Shown: positions 1-10,225 of the stretch, piece after piece | Layout of the letters: every line of letters starts with the position of its first letter | Numbering within the stretch: the first letter of the stretch is position 1 | NCBI GenBank assembly: GCA_022813625.1 | Contig: JAKLMB010000009.1 | Span: 62,001 to 126,000, forward strand | Length of the DNA: 64,000 nucleotides | Direction: 5' to 3' | DNA from: Aaosphaeria pasadenensis | Lineage: Eukaryota; Ascomycota; Dothideomycetes; Pleosporales | Made by a program: the position numbers and the translations under genes | The notes under the pieces: model-generated | Database searches by the model: none | What the model was told of the DNA's origin: nothing | What the model saw: the letters and a program-made list of their open reading frames with translations, nothing else

Positions 1-907
1 TCCGTAATTTTCCGGCACCTAGACTCACTAAACATGCAATGGCATCTTCAGGGTACTCTTTCCGGATCTCTTCAACCGCAACCCAAATAGGGTTGTTATT
101 CTTCACGGCCCCGTCGGCGAATACAGCGCCCAATCCCCCAATCGTTACTGGGTCGAAGAAAGGCGGCATGGCCATGGTTGCCGCGACTACTTCCCAAATC
201 GTACATGGTAGTGGCGGCTCTCGATTTGATGGGTACGATCGAAAAATTGCTGATCCACGGTTTGCAGCTCGCGTTGCACAGACAAACCTAAGAGTGTATG
301 AGCTGTGCACTTTACTGCGCGCCATTGAATGTAAACTTACACTTTGCATCCTTCATCGAGTTGCTCGAATTGTGCGTCAACTTGATCTGGTCCGAGTTGA
401 GTTTCAATTAAAACTTTGACTTTTGACACCAGTGTCTGTGACGTGAACCAAGCTCTACATGATCCTTTGATGAGATTCTGTGGGTAGAAGTTTCTTAGCT
501 TAATCGCTTCAGGCTCTTGAAACAGTTCTTTCATCAGATCACAGAAGAAGGTTATGCATTCATCAATATCCATGCGCAGACGGCCGAGCGCGACTGCCAG
601 GATTCTATTCGATCTATCGTCAACCTTTACGGCATGCCGGAAGGGATGGGAGTAGCTTACCCTCCAGTACTGGTTCCGCATATAATATCAAAGTATTCAC
701 ATGGCTTCACAAGTGGTTGGCCGGAGGTGACAGGTCTTATACAATACATCAACCGCTTGAGTATAAGCAACTCAGATAGACCACGAATACCACCTCCATC
801 TAACCTCGAGAATTAGAAACATATTACAACCAGCAGGACAGAGGTTGCTCACCAAGACAAAGTACTCTCAAAGGGCGACACTGGGACTGCGTCTGTGACT
901 GATCCAT
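1..907 (-). CDS. Patatin-like phospholipase, paralog 1 (3' end cut by window edge)
   Basis: Patatin-fold lipid acyl hydrolase with a Ser-Asp dyad. Spliced model: exons 907-853, 799-661, 613-341 and 287-<1, all introns GT-AG. Exon 1 starts MDQSQTQSQC and runs into the split oxyanion motif LDGGGIRG; exon 2 ends in the nucleophile elbow GTSTGG; exon 4 holds the catalytic Asp in FADGAVKNNNP. The frame is still open at base 1, so about 115 C-terminal residues are missing by comparison with the second copy at 2834-4033. That copy has the same four-exon layout, with an identical 139-base second exon, so the two are duplicates. Standalone patatins of about 340 residues are common in fungi, and the same domain also occurs at the N-terminus of fungal NLR-type proteins. 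Nothing of an NLR is visible here. Substrate unknown. Confidence 0.85.
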
Positions 908-1784
908 TGTGATTCCAAGATTCTCGCACCATCACCGTATACGGATAGCAGTTCACCAAGTTGGAGGAGGGGCATGCAGTGGAGATCGTACCATCTGGTG
1001 AGGCTCGAACCCTCTTCTAGGTGTGAGATCTAAGTCTATTTCTCAGAGGTAGGCGGGCATTGCTTCAATTGGCAAGCTCAGCCTTCCAGCCTGATCCTCC
1101 ACCTCATTTGCGATTTATCATGGCGCAGGTCAATCGAAGCCACTACATGGGGGCCATGGAGCATAGCGATGAGAATCCCTTGTCATGATTGGGACCGGGC
1201 CGTATGCTGTGTAACAGACACTTTTGGACGCAGACAACCTGGTTTTTCTTTCAGATAGCGTACCAAGCCCATTTACGGCTGTGCAATGTGCATTATCGTG
1301 CTGCCTGGTTGTAATGTGTTGATTGAGAATGCTTGAAGGATTGAGTGGACGGCAATGTCCGTCGTATCTCGCAAGGCTGCAGCCACGATCACACAATAGC
1401 ACACGCATACGCATACCCATGATCAAACCCGTGAACTCTTAATTAAGCCATCTGCATCGGTCCAGACCTCTTTAGTGGTCATGGTCATGGTTATTATCAG
1501 CCTCACTCTCACTCGGCTGAAACTGCCACGACTGCCCCTGCTCCCACTGACAGTGCGTCACTTCTCTCCACACCACCCCGCTATCTGTGCCAAAATTGTC
1601 TGTGTACATCGCAGCAAAGAGCCTCACCGGTGGTATCAACCCTATCCGTCTTTTGCTCCATCAACTTCAAACCCAACGACCAACTCGACTCTAAATTTAA
1701 CCATACCTCCCAACTTCAACTTCACATCTAAATTCAAATCCAACTTTGATTTCAAATCTAAACCCAAATCTAGATTTCGATACA
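908..1784. other. Intergenic, divergent promoter of patatin-1 and AlaX
   Basis: 877 bases between two divergent starts. No gene recognised. The last 110 bases before the AlaX start (about 1675-1780) are a degenerate pyrimidine-rich repeat built on variants of TCTAAATTCAAATC, probably the 5' leader of the AlaX transcript. Around 1400-1420 there is a short GCATAC repeat. Confidence 0.6.
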
Positions 1785-2697
1785 ATGGCTGAGGAGGCAA
1801 GTTACCTCATCGTCCACCACCAATAGTGACCAGTTCCACTGACCAAATAATCTTTGCAATTAGGCTGTAGTCGTACCGACTCGACCTGTGTACGAATCCG
1901 ATGGAGATTTGCGGACTCTACAGGCACGAATTCTCTCGGTGGTTCCCGTCGAGACATTGTCAGAAGCCGAACGAGGCCTGTTCAAACAAGCCCAACCCAC
2001 CGATCTTGTAGTGACAACCGATGAAACAATCTTCCATGCCCAAGGTGGTGGCCAGCCTAATGATGTCGGTGATATGATGATTCGAGCCGATGATGGGACC
2101 ATTTCCACCAGTGCTCCCCGCTTCCACGTCCAAGCTGTCCGGCGCAATGGCAAAGCGGTCATACTGCATCAAGGCACACTAAGCAATGCAGAATCAGAGG
2201 GCCACGGTGCCTTTCCTCCAGGTTCCATTGTTGAACAGACCATCGATGGAGAGAAACGCGAACTTCACTCCCGTATCCATACTGCTGGCCATCTTCTTGG
2301 CCTCGCTGTTCGCCAGCTGACGGACGAGATTCCAGATGTTAGCGAAACTAAGGCACAGCACTTTCCAGGTGCTGCCTTTGTCGAGTTTCGCGGCAAGATC
2401 GCCGGGACCTTCAAGGAAAAGATCCAAGCGGTGGTGGACGACCTTGTCAAGCAGGATCTGCCCGTTGCCATTTCTTGGATGAATATGCAGCAGCTAAAGG
2501 AGAAGGGCGTCCACGTTCCCGATGGTTTTGGAAAGACTCCTGCCGAAAATGGCACCAGGGTGGTGGAGATCGGTGACCTTGGAGGCTATCCTTGCGGCGG
2601 CACGCACGTTCACGGCACAGCTGAACTGGTCAAAGTCGTGGTCCGAAAGATCGCTGCATCAAAGGGCAATACCAAAATCTCGTACGACGTAGAATGA
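1785..2697 (+). CDS. AlaX-type alanyl-tRNA editing protein
   Basis: Trans-editing hydrolase of the threonyl/alanyl-tRNA synthetase second-additional-domain family, expected to remove Ser or Gly from mischarged tRNA-Ala in the cytosol or mitochondrion. Visible marks in the 281-residue model: GGGQPND (about 65-71), the zinc-site HxxxH in HTAGH (His143, His147) and CGGTH (Cys248, His252). There is no synthetase core, so it is a free-standing editor. The preferred start is the ATG at 1785. It gives a 4-codon first exon (1785-1796), a GC-AG intron (1797-1863, donor GCAAGT, acceptor TTAG) and then exon 1864-2697. Without this intron the only upstream in-frame initiators are non-ATG, which supports it. 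The gene is convergent with patatin-2, its stop being 136 bases from that gene's stop. Family call firm; first exon moderately sure. Confidence 0.85.
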
Positions 2698-2833
2698 GAC
2701 ATTGAAGAACTACTAGCCCAGTGCAAAGATGTTAGATCTTGCATAACTTCAGGCGAAGGCAATTATGACATGGTCGAAAAAGGCCCCAAAAAAACAACAG
2801 GTAGAAATTAGAATATCTCAGTATGATTAACAT

Positions 2834-4033
2834 CTATTGTGATGCTCCATATCTTGCTAGTATGGCCGCACAAGCACCTAGATCGTCTGCAATGTCTGTG
2901 AGGTACTGCTGTGTAGCCGCATCCATACGATCGAAATGCGTCCATTCATCCAGCGCAATGCCCTGGAGGCCTTGCTCCACATTGAAACGGAAATACCGAC
3001 CTTGCAGAGCCTTATGGGCACTGCGGAACAACCGCGCTGTTTCCTCCGTCTCCGCAGCAATGGAAACGCAAGATTCCATGACTTCTTGCAGTCCTGTCCC
3101 CAGCTGCTTCGTTTCCGGTTTTCCCGTCCCAATGCTAACAATGCAGGCTATCTCCGCGTCTGGCCACTCGTTGCGAGCCTCCTCGTACAATACCCAAACA
3201 GGATTGTTATTTTTCATACCACCATCCGCGAAGACTGATCCAAGAGGCCCAATCGAGATAGGCTCAAAATATAGCGGAGCAGCCGAAGTTGCTCGGCCCG
3301 CCTCCCAGATCTTGCAAGGAATGTGAGGGACGAGTCGGGACTCGTAGGCTCGGAGGATCGCTGCACCTACGTTGGCAGATCGAGTGCAACACACGAACCT
3401 GTATCATGCAGTGAAGTGTTAGCTCAAACCATCGGGTGGAAATGGATGTCGTCTTACACTTTGCATTTCGTGTCTTCGCTGAGGAATTCTTGTTCGGTCT
3501 CGCTCTCGCCCAGTTTATCACCAATCGTTCGCTGCAAGCACTCTTTGAGTCTGTCGGCACTGAACCAAGCCTTCTCTCGGTAGGCAGAAGTAAATCTTTG
3601 AAGTTTTGACCACAAGCTTGTTTGTCCTATCGCTTCCTTAGGGAAGATTTCTTTCGAAAGTTCGATGTATGCTGCGATGCACTCATCGACTGACATCTCC
3701 AGTCGGCCGAGCATAATCGCAATCAAACTAACTCAATGTCAGCCTCTATGGCCGTTAAACCTGATCGATGCCAATTTACCCTCCAGTGCTAGTCCCGCAG
3801 ATTACATCGAAATAGTCACATGGCTTTGGCAGAGCTCGATCTTTCGTCTGTGGTTGAATTCGATGCATCAAGGTCTTCAATATGAGCAACTCAGTGAGAC
3901 CGCGCACTCCTCCACCGTCTATCAACTATCAGCATGATTGGGATGGACAATTCACAATAAAAAGGGGCATCTCACCAAGTGAGAGTAGTCTCAGCGGTCT
4001 AGAGTATGGAGGTAAATCCTTCTGCGAGGCCAT
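2834..4033 (-). CDS. Patatin-like phospholipase, paralog 2 (complete)
   Basis: Complete 343-residue patatin-fold acyl hydrolase. Exons 4033-3976, 3918-3780, 3727-3458 and 3398-2834, all GT-AG. Residues 16-26 carry LLSLDGGGVRG (oxyanion loop). The nucleophile is Ser63 in GTSTGG, and the catalytic Asp is Asp214 in FADGGMKNNNP, so both dyad residues are present. Start MASQKDLPPY was chosen because it is the nearest ATG in frame with the oxyanion exon. No signal peptide, membrane helix or repeat domain is visible, which suggests a cytosolic lipase or acyl hydrolase. It is the paralog of the truncated copy at the left edge: exon number, phase and the 139-base exon 2 match, while the sequence has clearly diverged. 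The upstream space before the next gene is only 342 bases. Confidence 0.9.
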
Positions 4034-4375
4034 GATGTTCACCAGATGTCAACGAGTAGCGATGAAGAAGAAGCTGAATGTAATCTAGTAGAATGAAACG
4101 ATAAATGTCAAAACTTTGCTGGTACCAACATGAATTGCCCCGCCTTGCTTCCTTCCGAATTACCTCGATTAAAGTTGCTGCATATCGGACATGTTCCGGA
4201 GCAAGCCACGTCGGAGCTGACTTGCAGCTGAAAGGGTTGTCCTTCCAAAAGCTGTTTGGAGTAATAGAACTCTGGCAAGCTGCAAGAGAGACACGCAAGC
4301 TCCAGCCTAACACAACTCGCCGGAAATGGAAATGATTGTCGAACATGACATTAATTTATTTCACCGGTGCCTATT
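4034..4375. other. Intergenic, patatin-2 promoter
   Basis: 342 bases between the patatin-2 start and the 3' end of the next minus-strand gene. No convincing coding potential or repeat seen. Confidence 0.6.
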
Positions 4376-5836
4376 TCATGGCCGTGGCGGCAGCGGCTTG
4401 AAGCCCATTGACCGGCCATGAGCCTGACCATGCTGCGCAGCCCACCCGAAAGGAAGCGTCTTATCGTTGTACAGTGCTTGATGCATTGGCTGCAGCAAAA
4501 TTAGCCTGGACCCTGTCGTGCGGCTCATGCAGATTGTATGGAATTCCTGCTCTTGAACAACCAAGGCAGCAACACGCGACATCTGTGCAAACGAGCGAAG
4601 GACTGGCACATGCGACCTGAACAATTTCAAGTATTCGCTGCGGCTGAAAAGCTCCTCGGCGACATCTTTCATGTCGAGGAACCACTTCATGCCCAGCCCA
4701 AGGTCGTCGCAGAACTGCTGCAGCGCGCCGACGTCGAAGCTGTCCAACGACGACGAAGCGGCCAGAAATTGCAATAATAGAATAGCAGTCACCCGGTTGT
4801 TACCGTCAATGACAACCTTGAACATTTTCCCCTCATGTTTCAGCGGAGCGACATATGCAATTGTGATTGGTGCGATGTCGCATAGGCGTTCTGGGGTGCT
4901 GGTCGAAACCATCTCCATCGCGATTTCCAGTACACGCTTTGGTACAGAGAATTCCGCGCGAGGAAGCTTGCGCAGTGATACGTAGACGTATGGTAGCACT
5001 TGATGATTCGTGAAGTGGATGTATGATACCTTCTTCAGCTTCTCAATCGCTAGGAACGATGACTCGGCTGCGCATTGTGCAGCGACCAGCTTCCATGTTT
5101 CGGTACCTAGGATTTTGTCCGGAATTGCATTGTGAACGTCCTGTATCAACCGCTGAAAAAGAGCGATTCGAGGCTGAAATGAGACGTTCAGACCTCCGAT
5201 AGAGTCTTTCAGGAAGGAATAGATTTGCAGAAATTGGTCGATGTTCTGCACATCCGAGAAAGTGAGCGCTTCTGCAATCTCTGCTAGAGCTCGCTCCCAC
5301 AGTTGGAGTTGAAAATCCACACTCTTCTCGTTGGTAAAATATCCAATGGGAACCGTTACGAAAGATTCTTTGGTGTTGGGTTCTCTTTCGTTGGAATGTT
5401 GGCTTAACATGGCATTATGAGCCTCCATCATGGCCTGCTTGGATTTGTTCTGAATATCGCCAACTACCTCTAGCCACATCTTAAGAATGGAAGTCTCCGA
5501 GAGTAATAGCTTCAGCGTAGTCTCGCATGCAAGCGGCGGGCCTCTTTCCGGATAGCGGGTGAGAGTGAACCTAAGTCGCGAAGCCTCTAGTTCCATGTTC
5601 CCAAACTCTTTCCAATCGCTCTCTGTGAAGAATTGGACTTGAGTGTGCTCTGCCGTAGGGAACAATAGATAGGGAGGATCATCTTGATTTGTTATGACTA
5701 TGTTCATCACTCGTCGAAGTGAAAGCTGATACACATCATCGAATGTCGGCGAAGTAATGTCCAGCTTCGGCCTACGTGGGGATGGGGATTTTATCGGACT
5801 GTCGCTCTTGGGATCAAGCCTGAGATGAATCAACAT
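4376..5836 (-). CDS. Unrecognised 486-residue protein with a DGNNR motif
   Basis: One uninterrupted reading frame. I do not recognise the family. The N-terminal 30 residues are basic and Ser/Pro-rich, and the rest looks globular and largely helical. Residues about 318-356 read as a small strand-loop-helix unit with FKVVIDGNNRVTAIL; the DGNNR at 344-348 recalls the DGNHR loop of ParB/sulfiredoxin-fold proteins. That resemblance rests on one short motif and is not a family assignment. The C-terminus is Gly/Pro-rich. There is no signal peptide. Start is uncertain: an ATG 57 bases upstream (MIVNS...) would need a 33-base intron, which is too short, so the ATG at 5836 is preferred. Confidence 0.7.
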   Translation of the reverse strand: MLIHLRLDPKSDSPIKSPSPRRPKLDITSPTFDDVYQLSLRRVMNIVITNQDDPPYLLFPTAEHTQVQFFTESDWKEFGNMELEASRLRFTLTRYPERGPPLACETTLKLLLSETSILKMWLEVVGDIQNKSKQAMMEAHNAMLSQHSNEREPNTKESFVTVPIGYFTNEKSVDFQLQLWERALAEIAEALTFSDVQNIDQFLQIYSFLKDSIGGLNVSFQPRIALFQRLIQDVHNAIPDKILGTETWKLVAAQCAAESSFLAIEKLKKVSYIHFTNHQVLPYVYVSLRKLPRAEFSVPKRVLEIAMEMVSTSTPERLCDIAPITIAYVAPLKHEGKMFKVVIDGNNRVTAILLLQFLAASSSLDSFDVGALQQFCDDLGLGMKWFLDMKDVAEELFSRSEYLKLFRSHVPVLRSFAQMSRVAALVVQEQEFHTICMSRTTGSRLILLQPMHQALYNDKTLPFGWAAQHGQAHGRSMGFKPLPPRP

Positions 5837-6601
5837 GCAATCTTGAATGTAAATTATGTGGATTTTGAACGTACGAGTTGACGATCATGGTGACACGATC
5901 AAGGCCAAAATCTACGTCTCGAAAAACAATCAGCCTCGTGGTAAGAGCAAATACTTTGTAGCAAGAGACAAGAAGCCTTGTATATAAATTCAAAGGATTG
6001 GTCTACAGGGCCTTGTAGTCTCATTGGACCCCGCTCCCCGGCCCATGGCGATAAGCCTGCTACCGGTTTGGATATGAAATACAATTTGATAGGATAGTGC
6101 TGGTCCAACTGCTGGCAAGCTGCCACACTGCTGAGATTACCGAACTCCACTCCACGGCGAGGTCCCTGACATGATCGAACCGTGAATTTTCCGAGCCGCT
6201 GCGGCTAATCGACGTTCGATGGATGTAGAACTAGATGTGCAGGTGGAGGGAACTTCTCACTTGTTTGACGAAAATCATTACACTCTCTGATTGGAGGATT
6301 ACGATAATGCCTGGACTTCGAATTTCCCTACACCCAAGATTCAAAAAGGCTTGAAGATGAATTATTTGCCTATCCAGCATGAGGATTTATTTTCTTGCGA
6401 AAGATGTTGCTTAGCTGTTCCTTTTTGATTGACCCGTTGGTGCAGGGCTCAGCCACTTCGCAAAACCACTATTTGCTTATTACAACTTAAGATTTGTCGA
6501 AATGGGTCCTCACATGCATATGATTAAAGGAAACTTTTAGACGGGAACATCTTCCCAGATCTTCTCGATTGGCATCAACTACGACAAGTGAGACGCATTA
6601 T
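5837..6601. other. Intergenic
   Basis: 765 bases between two minus-strand genes. It holds the promoter of the DGNNR protein and the 3' flank of the RNA-repair-like gene. No additional gene, RNA or repeat recognised. Confidence 0.6.
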
Positions 6602-9600
6602 TCAAGCGACTCCCGTACTTGCTCCACTCTTAAATATCAAGTCAGTCCTGCTTTTCCTCTCCCAAACGATAACTCCATCATCTCGCCTCTTGAAGTAAAG
6701 AATTCGGTGTTGGGGGATGAATTCTTCGTCAGTTTGCTCCGTCTTCCACCTTTCCAGCCCAGTCTCCTTTGCGCCGAGGAACCTATCTTCATAGCCGACG
6801 ATGTAATTGCTTGGATCGAGGTTTGAATCCCAACGCAAGCGATTGAGGACATCCGAAGCAGGTCGTAACTTGTTCGCGGACTGCGAAGTGGATGTCGATG
6901 AAGCTTTGGTGCGGATTGGCAGAGCATATGGTGCTTCGGAAGTCTCGTCAGTCTCTTCGGCATCGTCTTCATCGTCGGAATCGATGTCCATGTCGGGTGT
7001 GTAGTCGCCCCATTCGCGCTGGTCTAATTGAAGGTCTTTTACAGCACGTGGCTGTACAAGAGACACGTCGATCCAGCAAGTAGATGGATCGTAATACTTC
7101 TCGTCGCTTTGAAGTTGAGCGAGGAAGCGATCAAGGCACTGCTGCAGGGTTTGCTTCGCGAGTGACTTATCTTCAGCGGTATCGTTGGTTTCTGAGGATT
7201 CCCGGCGGGAGAGACCAATCAAGTAGCAACCCTGGTAATCTGTCTCCGACTCTGATGCATTGTTGCTTGTAAGACGAGCGGGCCAGATGCGTACGTCTAG
7301 GTTTGGAAGTGCTTTGCTGATATCGACTACGTTCAGCAAGCAGCGAGACTCTACCCATCCGACCAGGCCTTTCCCCTTACCCAACGACCGACCCCAGTAC
7401 TGGATCGTAATCTGAACGTAACTTTGATAGGAAGTGAGAAATTCTGACATGCCGGTCTTTCCTGGGTCTCCAAAGAATCTCGACCAAGCCATAGAGTCTT
7501 GCGCAAGAGCCTCACTGGCCATCTTTAGCTCCTTAACCATTGTTTGTAGACCAGGTGCTGTTGAAGTATGCGCTGCATTGGCGCTCGGGGCATGGAAACC
7601 AAGAACGACCATTGGCTCTCTAGCGCTTCGGTGATATCGCGGTTTCTGTCTGTGGAAGAATGCATCGTACAGGATCTCGTTCTCCCAATCGAAATTAGCG
7701 TAGTGGTGAAAGAACGTGGCAACCAAGTCCTGAACGGTAACAGCACCAACATCGTGCACGAGGCGCTTGTAAATCCAGGATAGCATCAGTGTAATGTGAA
7801 TACCACCAAGGTAGCCAAACTTAGAGTAGTAGATTCCACGCTGGACTGCCCAAAGCTTGATGCACCGGTAGGCTACGCGGAAGGTCGGGATAGAAGGGAG
7901 TGTGCGTTGGATATATGCTATATCCCGATAGGGCTTCAACTTGCGCAGCGAGAGCATTGACAGATTGTAAATCGGATCGGTGTGATGGAGTTCCGGAAGC
8001 TCTGCCCATCGCTCGACGATTCTAGCAGCAGGGCAATACTGTAGGTCCATGCTCACTCCGTTCACCGAGATCTCAAACATCGTTCCCGTACTTGCTTCAA
8101 CGCAACGAAGGAAACGAACTCCTTGGTCTTGCGCTCTGCGGATGCGCTGACGAGCCAATTTGAAGAAAGTCTTGGAACTTATAGAGCCGATGCAGAGGCA
8201 ATCAATGTCAGATGCAGATGTCCATACGCCAAGAGCATAAGACCCAACGGACACCATGACCATTGGAATGTCGGATTCAATAGTCTCTTCGTCATTAGAC
8301 GAACCAAGGATAATTTTCTTGATTAGTGCGAATGCATCTCGGCGACCTTCAATCTCTTCCTTTGTAGGGAACATTCCATGTAGCTCTAAGGTAGCTTCCA
8401 GTGTTGATGTTTCAGAGAGAACGGTTGACAATTGTTGCAATTTCACCGGATGATGGCTAAGGGTATCTGGCCTTTTCGTGGATTCGGTGGAAGTTAGAGG
8501 GACTATCTTGAAAGCAGCTCTAATGCCACAATGATCACTTGCCACAATTTGCACTCCATCGCGATCGTCAGGAAGGCCGAACTGGTTGAACTGATGCACA
8601 CGAAGAGTGTTCTGACCTCTCACGAGGATTCTGTCGTACCTTTGGGGCCGATTGTTTGACGTTCCTGATGTAGCTGCCGCAAGTCGATTCTCTCTTGGAT
8701 TAAAAGAAGCGCCCTCTTCACCTTCAAAAAGGTCATCGAAATTATCGGTAGTGGTCACTTCCGTTCCCTCAATTCTTGCAACAGTCCATGCATCGATGAA
8801 TCCTGCGTCAACCAAGGCTGACTCAATGGCTGAGAGATGATTTGAAGTTTGCTGAGAAATGGACTTGCTCTTCAAGGCGGTCTGAATGGTGTAAGATGAA
8901 GTAGTAATGTTGAAATCTCCTGCGACAATCCATGGACTTGAGGGATACTCATGAGCTAGATAATTTCTGATGTTCTGGAGCTGAACCTTCTTTGCTGCTA
9001 CTGATCCATCGGTGAGCCCACTAGTGAGATGCACACCAGCAAGTATGAGCGGTTGAGAGGGATGCAATCCATTAAACTCTGCCACTATAGCACCCTTGTG
9101 TCTCCTCTTGAATGGTAGTAGTTTCCAGTCGAAGTGCCACCGGCTGAGTATGACGATATTGCGCATGTTCGGAAGAGGTCCCAGATCAGCTTGATCGGGG
9201 GGTCCATGAGAGACAAATGAGTATATGTTTTGTACTTGCTCACTTGCGAGCAAATAAGACAAAAAATCATCCGAGACTTCCTGTAAGACAAGAATATCTG
9301 CCAATCCCGATTTTGACACTATTGCATCAACCAGCAAGGCGTTTCTATCGTGAGCTGGTGGAAATCCTGAATCAGCGAGGACGTTGTAACTGGCTATAGT
9401 CAAATTGGTCGATAGTGTCTGCTCTGGTTCTTCCAGATGGCTCACCAGCCAAGTAGAGCAGGAAGCATCGAAATAGTAGGTTTTCCCCGGCTGAGCTTCG
9501 CGATCGTAGGCAGTGGTTGGACCTTCTTCCAAATCTTCGTCTTCTAGGTCTAGATCTCCCCTCGAGGTTTCGGTCGTATCAGCTCCTGAAAGCCAAAACT

Positions 9601-10225
9601 CCGTCATTGGTGTAGCCTCTGCTGCATCAGATGGCGCTAAATCGATGGTACCCCAAAGTTTCATTCTACTTGAAGAGTTTTGCCTATGTGGAGTTCGCTC
9701 TCGTACAAGAATAGCAAGAGAGCTAACCGGGAAATGTAAGTGGGGAAGCAGTCTTGCTTTTCCAAGTAGGAAGTTCTGTGATGAGTCGGTGTTGTCCTCG
9801 GACTGGCCAATGGTAAGATGGAAATTATATGGTGATGGTTCCTGGCCAAGTGCTTGCAAGGCCACCGACCGAAGCTCTTCCAGAACTCCCGAAGAAGTGT
9901 TGTCGCTTGCACCCAACCATATTGTGCTGTTGGTACGATGCACAAAGTGACCGGCTTTGTCGAGTGCAATATCGAGTGTGCGTTCTGAGCTGATATTGGA
10001 GAGTTGTGACTCTATTTGTTGTTTTGCCTTTGATAGATTTTCTGGATGTACGAATGGGTAGATGAGGTTGATGTGAGGAGGCCATCTGCCAAAACCCTTG
10101 TCGTATAACGCTCGTAATTGGTCTACTTCCTGGCATTTGTTCGCAGGAGGAATCACACAAAGAGCAGTATCGAAAGACGTTGGTGCAAACGCTGTGTGAG
10201 GTAAAGAGTCTCTGGTAGCTGCCAT
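6602..10225 (-). CDS. Four-domain RNA end-processing protein: 2H - EEP - poly(A) polymerase - MJ1316
   Basis: 1207 residues in a single exon. Domains in order: (1) residues about 15-195, 2H phosphoesterase (2'-5' RNA ligase/cyclic phosphodiesterase fold) with PPHINLIYPF (His51) and FHLTIG (His136); (2) about 272-575, endonuclease/exonuclease/phosphatase fold with SYNVLAD (Asn281), LQEV (Glu316), GVHLTSG (His399), GDFN (436-439) and the terminal SDH (563-565); (3) about 595-1060, poly(A)-polymerase-type nucleotidyltransferase with GSYALGVWTSASDID (Asp673, Asp675), third acidic residue Asp727, helical core and an RNA-binding part; (4) acidic linker about 1080-1095; (5) 1122-1201, MJ1316 (DUF504) domain with VLNRLRWD, YEDRFLG and HRILYFKR. 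All catalytic signatures are intact, apart from Asn in place of Thr/Ser in the first 2H motif. Expected role: opening or trimming 2',3'-cyclic phosphate or otherwise damaged RNA ends and adding nucleotides. Assignment by motif; substrate inferred. Confidence 0.92.
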   Translation of the reverse strand: MAATRDSLPHTAFAPTSFDTALCVIPPANKCQEVDQLRALYDKGFGRWPPHINLIYPFVHPENLSKAKQQIESQLSNISSERTLDIALDKAGHFVHRTNSTIWLGASDNTSSGVLEELRSVALQALGQEPSPYNFHLTIGQSEDNTDSSQNFLLGKARLLPHLHFPVSSLAILVRERTPHRQNSSSRMKLWGTIDLAPSDAAEATPMTEFWLSGADTTETSRGDLDLEDEDLEEGPTTAYDREAQPGKTYYFDASCSTWLVSHLEEPEQTLSTNLTIASYNVLADSGFPPAHDRNALLVDAIVSKSGLADILVLQEVSDDFLSYLLASEQVQNIYSFVSHGPPDQADLGPLPNMRNIVILSRWHFDWKLLPFKRRHKGAIVAEFNGLHPSQPLILAGVHLTSGLTDGSVAAKKVQLQNIRNYLAHEYPSSPWIVAGDFNITTSSYTIQTALKSKSISQQTSNHLSAIESALVDAGFIDAWTVARIEGTEVTTTDNFDDLFEGEEGASFNPRENRLAAATSGTSNNRPQRYDRILVRGQNTLRVHQFNQFGLPDDRDGVQIVASDHCGIRAAFKIVPLTSTESTKRPDTLSHHPVKLQQLSTVLSETSTLEATLELHGMFPTKEEIEGRRDAFALIKKIILGSSNDEETIESDIPMVMVSVGSYALGVWTSASDIDCLCIGSISSKTFFKLARQRIRRAQDQGVRFLRCVEASTGTMFEISVNGVSMDLQYCPAARIVERWAELPELHHTDPIYNLSMLSLRKLKPYRDIAYIQRTLPSIPTFRVAYRCIKLWAVQRGIYYSKFGYLGGIHITLMLSWIYKRLVHDVGAVTVQDLVATFFHHYANFDWENEILYDAFFHRQKPRYHRSAREPMVVLGFHAPSANAAHTSTAPGLQTMVKELKMASEALAQDSMAWSRFFGDPGKTGMSEFLTSYQSYVQITIQYWGRSLGKGKGLVGWVESRCLLNVVDISKALPNLDVRIWPARLTSNNASESETDYQGCYLIGLSRRESSETNDTAEDKSLAKQTLQQCLDRFLAQLQSDEKYYDPSTCWIDVSLVQPRAVKDLQLDQREWGDYTPDMDIDSDDEDDAEETDETSEAPYALPIRTKASSTSTSQSANKLRPASDVLNRLRWDSNLDPSNYIVGYEDRFLGAKETGLERWKTEQTDEEFIPQHRILYFKRRDDGVIVWERKSRTDLIFKSGASTGVA

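Noticed and set aside
975..1025. tRNA B-box-like GGGTTCGAGCCTC on the minus strand
   Set aside because: The flanking bases do not form a T-arm or an acceptor stem, and no A-box lies at the right distance.
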